Shown here piece by piece: positions 8,281 through 16,915 of a DNA stretch of 64,000 bases. Source of the stretch: Burkholderia sp. Bp9143 (GTDB taxonomy: Bacteria; Pseudomonadota; Gammaproteobacteria; Burkholderiales; Burkholderiaceae); NCBI RefSeq assembly GCF_003853645.1, contig NZ_QTPO01000024.1, forward strand, positions 57,383-121,382. The letters are read 5' to 3'. Within the stretch, counting starts at the first letter, position 1; every line of letters starts with the position of its first letter. Both the position numbers and the translations under genes were made by a program. The notes beneath the pieces were generated by a model, which saw only the letters and a program-made list of their open reading frames with translations, did no database searches and was not told the DNA's origin.

Positions 8281-9051
8281 CTACAGCACGTTGAGCATCG
8301 CGAGCGCGGTTTCCTGCAGATGCGGCAGCACGCGCCGCACGGCCGCGTCGGTCGTCTCCGCGCCGATCGGCATGTTCGTGCTCAGCGCGGCGACGACTTC
8401 GCCGTGACGGTTCTTCAGCGGCACCGCGATGCCGCGCACGCCGACCTGCAGTTGCTGCTCGATCACCGCGAAGCCCGCGTCGCGCGCGTGGTCGACCTGT
8501 TCGAGCAGGCGCGGCTTGTTGGTGATCGTATGCGGCGTGAACGGCGCGAGTTCGGTGTCGTCGAGCCATGCGCGGACGGCCTCGCGATCCGGATGATGCG
8601 CGAGCAGCACGACGCCCGGCGACGTCAGCGGGGCGGGCACGCGCGCGCCGAGCACGAAGCCGGTCGTCATCACGCGCGACACGCCGTTGCGGGCGATGAA
8701 CACGAGCTCCCAGCCGTCGAGCACGCTCACGTACGCCGATTCGTTCAGCGACGCGCTCAGTTGCTGCAGATAGGGCTGGACCGTGCGCGGCAGGCGCGCC
8801 GAATCGAAGTACGACCAGCCGACCCGCAGCACGCGCGGCGTGAGACCGTACAGCTTGCCGTCGGTGTACACGTAGCCGAGCGATTCGAGCGTCAGCAGGT
8901 AGCGCCGTGCGGCCGTGCGCGTGAGACCGGTGCGGGCGGCGGCCTGGGTGGGCGTCATCCGCGCGTGCTGGCTGTCGAATGCCTCGAGGATCATCAGGCC
9001 TTTTTCGAGGCCGGCAATCCAGTCGCGTCGGTCGAGATCGGGCTTTTTCAT
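8281..9051 (-). CDS. IclR-family transcriptional regulator (PcaR/PobR-like)
   Basis: A 256-residue regulator. A winged helix lies at about residues 14-75 (WIAGLEKGLMILEAFDS ... MTPTQAAARTGLTRTAARRYL) and an IclR effector domain from about 85. The N-terminal pattern resembles the PcaR/PobR/PcaU branch that controls protocatechuate and 4-hydroxybenzoate genes. The ATG at 9051 is preferred because upstream residues lack homology character. A box GCGATTATCG lies 46-55 bases upstream, and two more lie between the MFS and HPPD genes, suggesting autoregulation and control of those genes. Confidence 0.88.
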   Translation of the reverse strand: MKKPDLDRRDWIAGLEKGLMILEAFDSQHARMTPTQAAARTGLTRTAARRYLLTLESLGYVYTDGKLYGLTPRVLRVGWSYFDSARLPRTVQPYLQQLSASLNESAYVSVLDGWELVFIARNGVSRVMTTGFVLGARVPAPLTSPGVVLLAHHPDREAVRAWLDDTELAPFTPHTITNKPRLLEQVDHARDAGFAVIEQQLQVGVRGIAVPLKNRHGEVVAALSTNMPIGAETTDAAVRRVLPHLQETALAMLNVL

Positions 9052-9094
9052 CGTCGGCGGCGCACGGTTTGATGCGCGGTATTCGCTCAGAAGT

Positions 9095-9109
9095 GGGCGA
9101 TTATCGCGC
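9095..9109 (-). promoter_or_regulatory. candidate IclR operator
   Basis: Read on the minus strand this is GCGCGATAATCGCCC, sharing the core CGATAATCGC with the two boxes at 12252-12287. From memory the Pseudomonas putida PcaR box is GTTCGATAATCGCAC. Its position ahead of the IclR gene suggests autoregulation. Confidence 0.5.
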
Positions 9110-9264
9110 AGATCGAACACCGTGCGAAGACGATGATGGACGGGCGTGCCGGAGGATGTGCCGGACGGCAACAAAACCGCTGATGGCCACGGGATGTCTG
9201 CGAGGATTAACCGGTGGCCTGCAGAAGCCACCGCGAGCATGCGGGGGGAGAGGGGATACGGCGG

Positions 9265-9285
9265 GGCGCGAACACTATTCGCGCC
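9265..9285 (-). terminator. hairpin downstream of the MurA-like gene
   Basis: GGCGCGAA and TTCGCGCC pair around a five-base loop, starting 15 bases beyond the stop of the leftward MurA-like gene. No clear T-run follows. A second, weaker inverted repeat (GGTGGC/GCCACC) lies at 9213-9232. Together they make run-through into the IclR gene less likely. Confidence 0.4.
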
Positions 9286-9300
9286 GCCGCCGGGATGACG

Positions 9301-10602
9301 TTACTCGCCGCTCGTCCACTCGACGTTCGCACCGACCGAACGCAGGTTTTCGACGAAATGCGGGTGTGCGCGGCGGATCGGCAGCGCGTTCATGATTTCC
9401 GAGCGGCCTTCGATGCTCGCGGCCACCATCAGCAGCGCGATCGCGACGCGGATGATGTACGGGCTCTCGACGCGCGCCGGCGTCAGCTGCAGCCCGCCGA
9501 ACGTGATCAGCCGATGCGGATCGGACAGCAGCACGTGCGCACCGAACTTCGACAGTTCGCCGGACCAGCCGAGCGCGCCGTCATAGACCTTGTTCCAGAA
9601 CATCGCGCTGCCTTCCGCGCGCACGCCGAGCGCGATGAAGATCGGCAGCAGGTCGACCGGCAGGTAGGGCCACGGCGCGGCTTCGACCTTGGTCAGGATG
9701 TTCTGCGTGAACGGCCGGCGCACGCGCAGCGGGCCGTCGCGTTCCGCGCGGGACCAGCCGTCGCGGTGCGTGACGTTCACGCCGAACTTCGCGAACGTGC
9801 GGTCGATCAGCGGGAAATGCTCCGGCGACGAGTTGCGCACCGTGATGTCGCCGCCCGTGATCGCGCCGAGCGCGAGGAACGTCGCGATTTCGTGGAAATC
9901 CTCGGCGAAGCGGAATTCGCCGCCGCCGAGCTTGCCGCCGCCCGTCACGCACAGGCGCGACGTGCCGATGCCTTCGATCGCGACGCCGATCAGCGCGAGG
10001 AACTGGCAGAACTCCTGCACGTGCGGCTCGGATGCCGCATTCATCAGCGTGGACGTGCCGCGGGCCGCCGTCGCGCACAGCGCGAAGTTTTCGGTGGTCG
10101 TCACCGATGCGTAGTCGAGCCAGTGATCGTTGGCTGTCAGCGGACCGTCGGCGCGGACGATCAGCGAATCGGGCGTGCGCTCGATATGTGCGCCGAAGCG
10201 CTCGAACACCTCGACGTGCGGATCGATTTCGCGCACGCCGAGCGTGCAGCCCTTCACGTCGTTCTCGAGGCGCGCGACGCCGAAGCGCGCGAGCAGCGGC
10301 GGAATCAGCATGATCGACGAGCGCATCGCCTCGGGCAGGCGGTGAACGGCCGGGTCGAACGTCGTGTTGCGATGGTGGAGTTCGAGAATGCCCGTCGTGA
10401 AGTCGACCGACACGTCGCTGCCGAGCGTGCGGAAGATGTCGAGGATCTTGCGCACGTCGGTGATGTCCGGCACGCCGACGAGGCGCAGCGGCTGATCGGT
10501 CAACAGGGTCGCGCACAGAATCGGCAGGACGGCGTTCTTGTTCGCGGACGGCTTGATGTCCCCGCGCAGCGGAGTGCCGCCGTGGACGATGAGATTCGAC
10601 AT
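9301..10602 (-). CDS. UDP-N-acetylglucosamine 1-carboxyvinyltransferase-like protein (MurA paralogue)
   Basis: A 433-residue EPT-family (MurA/AroA fold) enzyme. It keeps the MurA substrate Lys-Asn pair (SANKNAVLPIL near residue 20) and a cysteine in the mobile loop (KGCTLGVREIDPH near residue 118) that corresponds to the PEP-reactive Cys of MurA. MurA transfers enolpyruvate to UDP-GlcNAc in the cytosol as the first step of peptidoglycan synthesis. This copy sits alone in an aromatic-metabolism neighbourhood, away from any cell-wall genes, so it is probably a second paralogue rather than the essential murA. Its true substrate is uncertain. Confidence 0.85.
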   Translation of the reverse strand: MSNLIVHGGTPLRGDIKPSANKNAVLPILCATLLTDQPLRLVGVPDITDVRKILDIFRTLGSDVSVDFTTGILELHHRNTTFDPAVHRLPEAMRSSIMLIPPLLARFGVARLENDVKGCTLGVREIDPHVEVFERFGAHIERTPDSLIVRADGPLTANDHWLDYASVTTTENFALCATAARGTSTLMNAASEPHVQEFCQFLALIGVAIEGIGTSRLCVTGGGKLGGGEFRFAEDFHEIATFLALGAITGGDITVRNSSPEHFPLIDRTFAKFGVNVTHRDGWSRAERDGPLRVRRPFTQNILTKVEAAPWPYLPVDLLPIFIALGVRAEGSAMFWNKVYDGALGWSGELSKFGAHVLLSDPHRLITFGGLQLTPARVESPYIIRVAIALLMVAASIEGRSEIMNALPIRRAHPHFVENLRSVGANVEWTSGE

Positions 10603-10814
10603 GATATGGGGGCGTATCGGTGACTGACGTAGGCCCATATGATGCCATTGGTCGGCGGGTGGCGTGGAATGTTCAGAGGGGGAAAAGGGCTTCTGCGCAC
10701 GGGATTGACCGTGTTTGACGTTGGGTGGGGGCAGGGCCCCGTCCGGCTGGCGGGGGATGGCAGCCGGTGCGGCAATGGCCGGCACGCATCGCGGCCGGCC
10801 ATCCGGTCATTCCG

Positions 10815-12122
10815 TCATTGCGCCGCCCGCATCCGTGCGGCGACCACCAGCGAGATCAGGCAACCCACCGCGAGATAGCCGGCGACCAGGTGCCACGAAC
10901 CGCCGGCCACGCTGACCAGCGCCACCGCGATGAACGGCGTGAACCCGCCGCCGACGACGCTCGCGAACTGGTAGCCGACGCCCGCGCCGCTGTAACGGTA
11001 TTCCGCACCGAACAGCTCGGTGAAGAGCGGCTGCTGGACGCTCACGACCATGTCGTGCGCGGCGTTCGCCAGCAGCATCGAGAAGACCACGATCCACGCG
11101 ATCGAGCGCGATTCCAGCGCGACGAAGAACGGCACCGCCGACGCGAGACCGATCAGCGCGCCGATCAGGTAGATGCGGCGCAGGCCGAAGCGGTCCGCCA
11201 GCCATGCGAAGCACGGGATCGTCACGCAGCTCACCGCGCCGACCAGCAGGCCGATGTTCAGGAACAGGTCGCGCGACATGCCGAGGTTCGACGTCGAATA
11301 GCTGAGCGCGAACGCGGTGACGATATACATCGAGAACAGCTCGGCGAGCCGCAGCGCGACGATCAGCAGGAACGCCTTCGGATGGCGCGTCAGCGCCTCC
11401 AGCACCGGCAGGCGCAGCTTGCGGTTGCCGTGCTCGACCTTCTCGACGAACTCCTGCGACTCGTCCATGCTCTTGCGGACCCACAGCCCGATCAGCACCA
11501 GCACGATGCTGAACACGAACGGCAGGCGCCAGCCCCACGACTTGAACGCTGCCTCGCCGAGCGTATGGCTCAGGATCGACACGATCCCCGTCGCCAGCAC
11601 GAGCCCGACGCCGTAGCCGACCTGCACGCCGCTGCTGTAGAACGCCTTCTTCTGCTTCGGCGCGCTCTCGACGGCCATCAGCGCCGCGCCGCCCCATTCG
11701 CCGCCGACCGCGAAGCCCTGGATCGCACGCATCAGCACCAGCAGCACGGGCGCCCACCAGCCGATCGTCGCGAAGCCCGGCAGCAGGCCGATCGCGACGG
11801 TCGACAGCCCCATCAGCATCACGGTCAGTACCAGCATCCGCTTGCGGCCGAGCCGATCGCCGTAATGGCCGAACACGACGCCGCCGAGCGGCCGGAACAG
11901 GAAGCCGACGCCGAAGGTCGCGAACGCCGCGAGCGTGCCCATGGTCGGGCTGACCTTCGGGAAGAATTCGGAATTGAAGACGAGTGCGGCGACGATCCCG
12001 TACAGCAGGAAGTCATACCAGTCGACGACGGCGCCGACGAAGCTGCCGATCGCGGCCTTGCGGGCCTGGCTGCGCGCGCGGGCGCCGGCGGCGGCGTCGA
12101 GGGTGTCGAAGGTTGGGGTCAT
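10815..12122 (-). CDS. MFS transporter, metabolite:H+ symporter (MHS/ShiA-like) family
   Basis: A 435-residue, twelve-helix transporter of the inner membrane. It has the MFS loop signature GHYGDRLGRKRML near residue 85, preceded by SFVGAVVDWYDFLLYGIVAALVF-type sequence at about 25-47. WYDFLLYG and the conserved AVGGEWGGAALMAVE segment near 145 are typical of the MHS group, which includes shikimate, alpha-ketoglutarate, proline and aromatic-acid carriers. AGGAGA precedes the ATG. Divergent to the HPPD gene across an intergenic region with PcaR-like boxes, it is probably an aromatic or shikimate-type acid importer. The substrate is inferred. Confidence 0.88.
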   Translation of the reverse strand: MTPTFDTLDAAAGARARSQARKAAIGSFVGAVVDWYDFLLYGIVAALVFNSEFFPKVSPTMGTLAAFATFGVGFLFRPLGGVVFGHYGDRLGRKRMLVLTVMLMGLSTVAIGLLPGFATIGWWAPVLLVLMRAIQGFAVGGEWGGAALMAVESAPKQKKAFYSSGVQVGYGVGLVLATGIVSILSHTLGEAAFKSWGWRLPFVFSIVLVLIGLWVRKSMDESQEFVEKVEHGNRKLRLPVLEALTRHPKAFLLIVALRLAELFSMYIVTAFALSYSTSNLGMSRDLFLNIGLLVGAVSCVTIPCFAWLADRFGLRRIYLIGALIGLASAVPFFVALESRSIAWIVVFSMLLANAAHDMVVSVQQPLFTELFGAEYRYSGAGVGYQFASVVGGGFTPFIAVALVSVAGGSWHLVAGYLAVGCLISLVVAARMRAAQ

Positions 12123-12479
12123 GGCGAAGTCTCCTGGCACGGCGCATCGTGGAATCGTGGCGGTGCCGCGTCCGATGCTGCATTGAAGTCGATGGGTGAA
12201 CGGAGAATAGGGCGCGCGCCGCACGACGGCAATTGGCCGATCGGCCAAAATGCGCGATTATCGTTCAGTTGTGTGCGATTATCGTACGCTTTCCGGGTTT
12301 GCACTAGGCGAGGTACGCATATCCCGTTCGGCCAGGGTGTGCCGCCGTGAACGATCTGGTTAAAATCGGGACCATCAAGACCACGCCCGAATCGGGCGGA
12401 CGCCTGGCCTCCACATCGGCCGGGCGTGCCGCACGCGCCGGGCGTCACCCCCATCGACCGCATGCCCCCGGAGACTGGA
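12123..12479. promoter_or_regulatory. divergent promoter region between MFS transporter and HPPD
   Basis: This 357-base gap has no convincing gene. It holds the paired boxes described separately, a palindrome AATTGGCCGATCGGCCAA just before them, and long leaders on both sides. Both flanking genes read outward. Confidence 0.6.
12252..12287. promoter_or_regulatory. two direct-repeat candidate IclR/PcaR-type operators
   Basis: GCGATTATCG occurs at 12254-12263 and again at 12275-12284, exactly 21 bp (two helical turns) apart. The second, on the minus strand, reads GTACGATAATCGCAC, two mismatches at most from the PcaR box recalled as GTTCGATAATCGCAC. The same core lies upstream of the IclR gene at 9097-9106. 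Confidence 0.6.
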
Positions 12480-13607
12480 ATGCCCGGCAATTCCCACCCC
12501 CTGTCCAGCGATACGCCGCCCGTTGCCGATCCGGCCGCCAATCCGCTCGGGATGGCCGGACTCGAATTCGTCGAGTTCGCGGCGCCGGTGCCGGAGGCGC
12601 TCGCGCAACGCTTCGAGCAGCTCGGGTTCAAGGCGATCGCGCGCCATGTCAGCAAGAACGTCACGCTGTACCGGCAAGGGCAGATGCAGTTCCTGATCAA
12701 CGCCGAACCCGATTCGTTCGCTGCGCGCTATGCAGAGGAATACGGGATGGGTGTCTGCGCGATCGGGTTGCGCGTGGCCAGCGCGCGGCGCGCGTTCGAG
12801 CGTGCGATCGAACTCGGCGCGTGGGCGTTCGAGGGCGAGCGGATCGGGGTCGGCGAGCTGAAGATTCCCGCGATTCAGGGAATCGGCGATTCGCACCTTT
12901 ATTTCGTCGATCGCTGGCGCGGGCGGGACGGCCAACGCGGCGGCGTCGGCGACATCTCGATCTTCGACATCGACTTCCGGCCGATCGACATCGCGACCGC
13001 GCATACCGATCTCGATTGCGCGGGCACGGGCCTGCAGCAGGTCGACCACTTCACGCAGACGGTCGGCGCGGGGCGCATGCGCGAGTGGCTCGATTTCTAC
13101 CACGACCTGCTGCACTTCCGCGAAATCCACGAAATCGACGCGCACTGGCATGTGTCGGAAGAGTCGCGCGTGATGGTGTCGCCGTGCGGTGCGGTGCGGA
13201 TTCCGGTGTACGAGGAAGGCACGCGGCGCACCGAGCTGATGCACGCGTATCTGCCGGACCATCCGGGCGAAGGCGTCCAGCACGTTGCGCTCGCGACCGA
13301 CGACATCCTGGCGAGCGTCGATGCGTTGCGCGCGAACGGCGTCGAATTCATCGAGCCGCCGGCGCGCTATTACGACGAAGTCGATGCGCGGCTGCCGGGG
13401 CACGGCGTCGATCTCGACGCGCTGCGCCGCCGCGCGGTGCTGGTCGACGGCGAAATCGGCAGCGACGGCGTGCCGCGCCTGTTCTTCCAGACCTTCGTCA
13501 AGCGCCGGCCCGGCGAGATCTTCTTCGAGATCGTGCAGCGGCAGGGACACCACGGATTCGGGGAAGGCAACCTCGCGGCGCTGGCCCGCGCCCGCGACGC
13601 CGGCTGA
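12480..13607 (+). CDS. hpd: 4-hydroxyphenylpyruvate dioxygenase
   Basis: A 375-residue Fe(II) dioxygenase of the vicinal-oxygen-chelate fold, converting 4-hydroxyphenylpyruvate and O2 to homogentisate in tyrosine catabolism. The N-terminal VOC domain starts GLEFVEFAAP near residue 22. The metal triad is His190 (VDHFTQ), His268 (GVQHVAL) and Glu350 (EIFFEIVQR), with the family's spacing. The terminal HHGFGEGNLAAL is characteristic. The closely placed CGGAGA favours the start at 12480. Bacteria often have one copy, but the PcaR-like boxes and MHS transporter suggest induction with other aromatic substrates, so a specialised paralogue is possible. Confidence 0.88.
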   Translation: MPGNSHPLSSDTPPVADPAANPLGMAGLEFVEFAAPVPEALAQRFEQLGFKAIARHVSKNVTLYRQGQMQFLINAEPDSFAARYAEEYGMGVCAIGLRVASARRAFERAIELGAWAFEGERIGVGELKIPAIQGIGDSHLYFVDRWRGRDGQRGGVGDISIFDIDFRPIDIATAHTDLDCAGTGLQQVDHFTQTVGAGRMREWLDFYHDLLHFREIHEIDAHWHVSEESRVMVSPCGAVRIPVYEEGTRRTELMHAYLPDHPGEGVQHVALATDDILASVDALRANGVEFIEPPARYYDEVDARLPGHGVDLDALRRRAVLVDGEIGSDGVPRLFFQTFVKRRPGEIFFEIVQRQGHHGFGEGNLAALARARDAG

Positions 13608-13652
13608 GCGGCAAGGGCACGGCAGCGACTGCGGCGAGATCGGGCGCGTCCG

Positions 13653-14888
13653 TCACACGCCCGCAGCCGGCACGCGGTTCGGCGCCGGATCGTTCGGCGC
13701 CTTGAGTGCGCACGCGGTGCCGCCCGGCGTGTACATCGACACGACACAGCGGTTGCAAGACGTGCAGCCCGATTGCGCGATTCGGCCGTCGCGCAGTTCG
13801 TTCACGAAACCCGGCTCGAACACGAGCGCGCGGGCAAGCGCCACCGCGTCGAAGCCTTCGTGCATCGCCAGCGCGACGTTCTCGCGCGAGCGCACGCCGC
13901 CGAGATAGGCGAGCGGCATTCGGACGGCCGCACGCACCTGCCTCGAATGCTCGAGGAAGTACATCTCCCGAAACGCGCCCATCTTCGGCTCGGTGAGCTT
14001 CTGCAGCGCCATCGCGGTGCGCACGATCGCGTTGTCGGCGTTCGCGCGCGCCTCGCCGGGCAGCGGGCTGCCGAACAGTTGCCACACCGACTCGACATTC
14101 ATTCCGCCGCTCAGCACGAGCAGGTGCGCGCCCTCGGCCTCGAGCCGCCGCGCGATCTCGCATGCGTCGTCGGCCGTTCCGCCGCCGCGCACGCCTTCGG
14201 TCACGCCGATCTTGCAGACCACGGCGAGATCGCGGCCAACCGCATCGAGCACGCGGCGCAGCACCTCGACGGGAAACGCCGCGCGCCGCGCCGCATCGCC
14301 GCCGTACGCGTCGCGGCGACGGTTGTACAGCGGCGACAGGAACTGGCTCAGCAGATAACCATGCCCCATGTGGATCTCGACCGCGTCGAAGCCCGCGTCG
14401 CGCGCGTGGCGCGCCGCGCGTGCGAATTCGTCGGCGATGACGGTCATCTGGTCGCGCGTCATCGCCTGCTTCAGGAAGCGGCCGCTCATCACGCCGACCT
14501 TGTTGAAGCCGCCCGACGCGCTCAACGGCCGTTTCGTCGACAGCGACGGCAGGAACGTGAAGCAGCCGCCATGCGTGATCTGCGCGGACGCCGCCGCGCC
14601 GTGGCGATGGACCGCGTCGGTCAGCGCGCGGAATTGCCGGACCGTCGGCGCATCGAGCCGCGCCTGGTCGACGAACGTGCGGCCGTCGTCGCTGACCGCG
14701 CAGTACGCGACGGTCGTCAGCGCGGCGCCACCCGCGGCGATGCGCTCATGAAACCCGACGAGCGCACGAGACGGCACGCCGTTCGGCGTCATCCCTTCGT
14801 TGGTCGCGGACTTGATCAGGCGGTTGCGCAGCGTCAGCGGGCCGATCTGCAGTGGGCTGAACGCGGTATCGAGGGCGGCGGGTTCCAT
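13653..14888 (-). CDS. NADH:flavin oxidoreductase, old yellow enzyme family
   Basis: A 411-residue FMN-binding TIM-barrel enzyme. FSPLQIGPLTLRNRLIKSA at the N-terminus, the active-site AQITHGG (near residue 108), and VEIHMGHGYLLSQFLSP near 175 are standard OYE signatures. A C-terminal Cys cluster (GCTSCNRCVVSMYTPGG) recalls the 2,4-dienoyl-CoA reductase-like branch, but the second NAD(P)/FAD-binding half of that branch is absent. It likely reduces an activated alkene with NAD(P)H in the cytosol. It is convergent with HPPD, 45 bases apart. The substrate is unknown. Confidence 0.87.
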   Translation of the reverse strand: MEPAALDTAFSPLQIGPLTLRNRLIKSATNEGMTPNGVPSRALVGFHERIAAGGAALTTVAYCAVSDDGRTFVDQARLDAPTVRQFRALTDAVHRHGAAASAQITHGGCFTFLPSLSTKRPLSASGGFNKVGVMSGRFLKQAMTRDQMTVIADEFARAARHARDAGFDAVEIHMGHGYLLSQFLSPLYNRRRDAYGGDAARRAAFPVEVLRRVLDAVGRDLAVVCKIGVTEGVRGGGTADDACEIARRLEAEGAHLLVLSGGMNVESVWQLFGSPLPGEARANADNAIVRTAMALQKLTEPKMGAFREMYFLEHSRQVRAAVRMPLAYLGGVRSRENVALAMHEGFDAVALARALVFEPGFVNELRDGRIAQSGCTSCNRCVVSMYTPGGTACALKAPNDPAPNRVPAAGV

Positions 14889-14992
14889 GTCGGGCGGGCG
14901 TCGGGAATGGGCACGGCGACCATTGTGCGGCGTCGGTGCGGGGCCGCATCGTCCGCGTGGATGATCCGCCGCCGAGCGCGCGCCCGCACCAC

Positions 14993-16327
14993 CTAGTCGG
15001 CCGCGCCCAGCTTGCGCGCCTGGCGGCGCATCCCGTCGAAGATCGCATCGGCCACGTCCGCCGGGAAATCCGCCGGAATCCGCGACGCGACGTCGGCGAT
15101 CGCCGGTTCGGTGCGTGCTGCCACATCGGCCATGGTCGCGAGCACGTCGTCTTCGGTCAGACCGACACGCGCGCCTTGCGCGATCCAGTGACGCGGCTGG
15201 ATGTCGCCGATCACGTAATGGCGATTCTTGCCGCATACGGCCATCGCGAGCCGTGCGCGCCGCGGCGACAGCTGGTTGCGTCGCGTGCCGATGATCGGAT
15301 GCGCGGACAGCACGTCGTACAGCGGCGTGCTGCGATACGTGTTGCCCGGCAGGTGCGCGATGCTGAAATTCTTCGCGTGGCCGTCGATGGCCGCGAGCAC
15401 CCAGAACACCAGCTGCGTGGCGAAGAAGTTCTTCCGGTCGTGCGCGGCATCGGCGGAATTCGCGAGGATACCCATGATCGTCGCGATGCCGGGGCCGCCG
15501 TCGGATTCGTATTTGGCGCCCGACGGCGTGCCGGTCGCCTGGCACATGTCTTCCTGCGGCAGCCGCAGGATCCACGTGCCGTCGCGGGACGGGCGGCGGT
15601 CGAAGCGCTCGACGATCAGCGCCTTCTGGTCGTCGAACCGGCCGATGTCGCACGCGGCGACGGGCAGGCCGTATGCGGCGACGATCTTCGAGCACAGCCA
15701 TTCGTTCTCGACCGATGTGCGCATGTCGGCCTGCATGTTCCCGACGCGCCCCAGCGGCAGCTTGAAGATATGCGTGGTCGGCGTGCTGCCCGCCGGCAGC
15801 AGCCAGCGATTGCCGTCGCGCAGCAGCGCGGTCTTTTCCTGCGCGCCGGCGATCGACAGGCGCAGCTCGCCGTCCGGCTCCGCGTGGCCGGGCAGCGGTG
15901 CGGCGGTCGCGTGACGCAGCACGTCGGCCACGGCCGCGTCGTCGAGCGCGGTGCCGTCGATCGATTCGAGGTCGACCGGAGTTTCATCGGGCGGCAGCAA
16001 CTGCAGCGCTCCGACGCAATCGCGGCCGATCGACGCGAGCAGTTCGAACGGCGCCGTCGACCCGAGCCGGTAGCGCTGCGCGATGCGGCGGCGGATCGGC
16101 TGGCTGTCCGGCAGCAGGTTGTCGAAGTAGTCGGCGACGATCGCGCCCTGATGCGGTTGGTTGCCCGGCGTGAACGGCAGCGACAGCGACAGCGGACGCC
16201 CCTGCGGATCGTCGACCCACGCCGGCAGGTAGACGAGGCGCTCGACGCCGCGCCGGACTTCCCAGTACCCGACCGGGATGCCGTTCATCCACAGGTCGAG
16301 GCGGTCGTGGCGGGGGCGGCGGGCCAT
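14993..16327 (-). CDS. hipA: HipA-type Ser/Thr kinase toxin
   Basis: A 444-residue HipA. The N-terminal HipA couple domain is followed by LSIAGAQEKTALL near residue 155, an activation-loop-like QATGTPSGAKYESDGGPG near 265 and the catalytic loop AAIDGHAKNFSI near 310. HipA kinases phosphorylate aminoacyl-tRNA synthetases (GltX in E. coli), stalling translation and promoting persistence. ATG 16327 follows the antitoxin stop by two bases. A GTG six bases earlier overlaps that stop and is closer in spacing to GGAGG, so either may be used. It is cotranscribed with hipB. Confidence 0.92.
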   Translation of the reverse strand: MARRPRHDRLDLWMNGIPVGYWEVRRGVERLVYLPAWVDDPQGRPLSLSLPFTPGNQPHQGAIVADYFDNLLPDSQPIRRRIAQRYRLGSTAPFELLASIGRDCVGALQLLPPDETPVDLESIDGTALDDAAVADVLRHATAAPLPGHAEPDGELRLSIAGAQEKTALLRDGNRWLLPAGSTPTTHIFKLPLGRVGNMQADMRTSVENEWLCSKIVAAYGLPVAACDIGRFDDQKALIVERFDRRPSRDGTWILRLPQEDMCQATGTPSGAKYESDGGPGIATIMGILANSADAAHDRKNFFATQLVFWVLAAIDGHAKNFSIAHLPGNTYRSTPLYDVLSAHPIIGTRRNQLSPRRARLAMAVCGKNRHYVIGDIQPRHWIAQGARVGLTEDDVLATMADVAARTEPAIADVASRIPADFPADVADAIFDGMRRQARKLGAAD

Positions 16328-16329
16328 CG

Positions 16330-16743
16330 TCACCAGTCCTCCCGCTTGGTGCCCCGAGGCTTGCCGGGAGTTGCCGCGGCAGGCCGTTTCCGCGCAGCCG
16401 CGGATGGGGCCTTCGCAGCGGCCGGCGGGCGGACCGGCATATCGGACGAACCGGACGAGCGACCGCGCGCGGCCGGCGCGCGCCTGGGCGCTGACGCGGT
16501 GTCGTCGGGTGCCGCTGCGTCGTCCGGCGTGCCCGGCTCGAGCGCCAGGCGAACGCCGAGCACGTTCAGCACCTTGAAAAGCCGCTCGATACTGACCGCG
16601 GACGGATTGGCTTCGAGTTGCGCGTACGACTGCTGCGTCACGCCGAGGCGGGCGGCGAGCTGCGCCTGCGTGAGCCCCGCCGACTTCCGGAAGCCGACGA
16701 GGATCGGGCGCAACTGGCTCAAGGTCTGGACAGGGAATGCCAT
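16330..16743 (-). CDS. hipB: HipB-type antitoxin and autorepressor
   Basis: A 137-residue protein. Residues about 8-68 are a Cro/cI helix-turn-helix (FRKSAGLTQAQLAARLGVTQQS followed by QLEANPSAVSIERLFKVL). After about residue 75 comes a long Ala/Pro/Arg/Ser-rich tail ending TPGKPRGTKREDW, much longer than the E. coli HipB tail and probably disordered. It should bind HipA and repress the operon through the upstream inverted repeats. The ATG at 16743 is chosen because the upstream extension reads into the operator region. Confidence 0.9.
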   Translation of the reverse strand: MAFPVQTLSQLRPILVGFRKSAGLTQAQLAARLGVTQQSYAQLEANPSAVSIERLFKVLNVLGVRLALEPGTPDDAAAPDDTASAPRRAPAARGRSSGSSDMPVRPPAAAKAPSAAARKRPAAATPGKPRGTKREDW

Positions 16744-16758
16744 GGGCTCTCCGCGAAA

Positions 16759-16859
16759 TGACAGGCGATCGCTTGTAATCGAAAAATACAGTCTATGGTA
16801 TGTATCATCAAAATACAAACTTGAGACTGTATTTCATAAAAACAAACGATAGCCTGTCA
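16759..16859 (-). promoter_or_regulatory. hipBA promoter with nested inverted repeats
   Basis: An AT-rich stretch with two concentric inverted repeats. The outer pair is TGACAGGCGATCG (16759-16771) and CGATAGCCTGTCA (16847-16859), one mismatch. The inner pair is a perfect AAATACAGTCT (16784-16794) and AGACTGTATTT (16824-16834). This matches a HipB multi-operator layout. The downstream ribB-like gene ends at 16916 reading the same way, so the region serves hipBA only. Confidence 0.65.
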
Positions 16860-16915
16860 GACGGAAACCCGCGGGTCGGTGCAAGGACGCACGGCGCGCG
16901 CCCGTCAGTCCGGCA

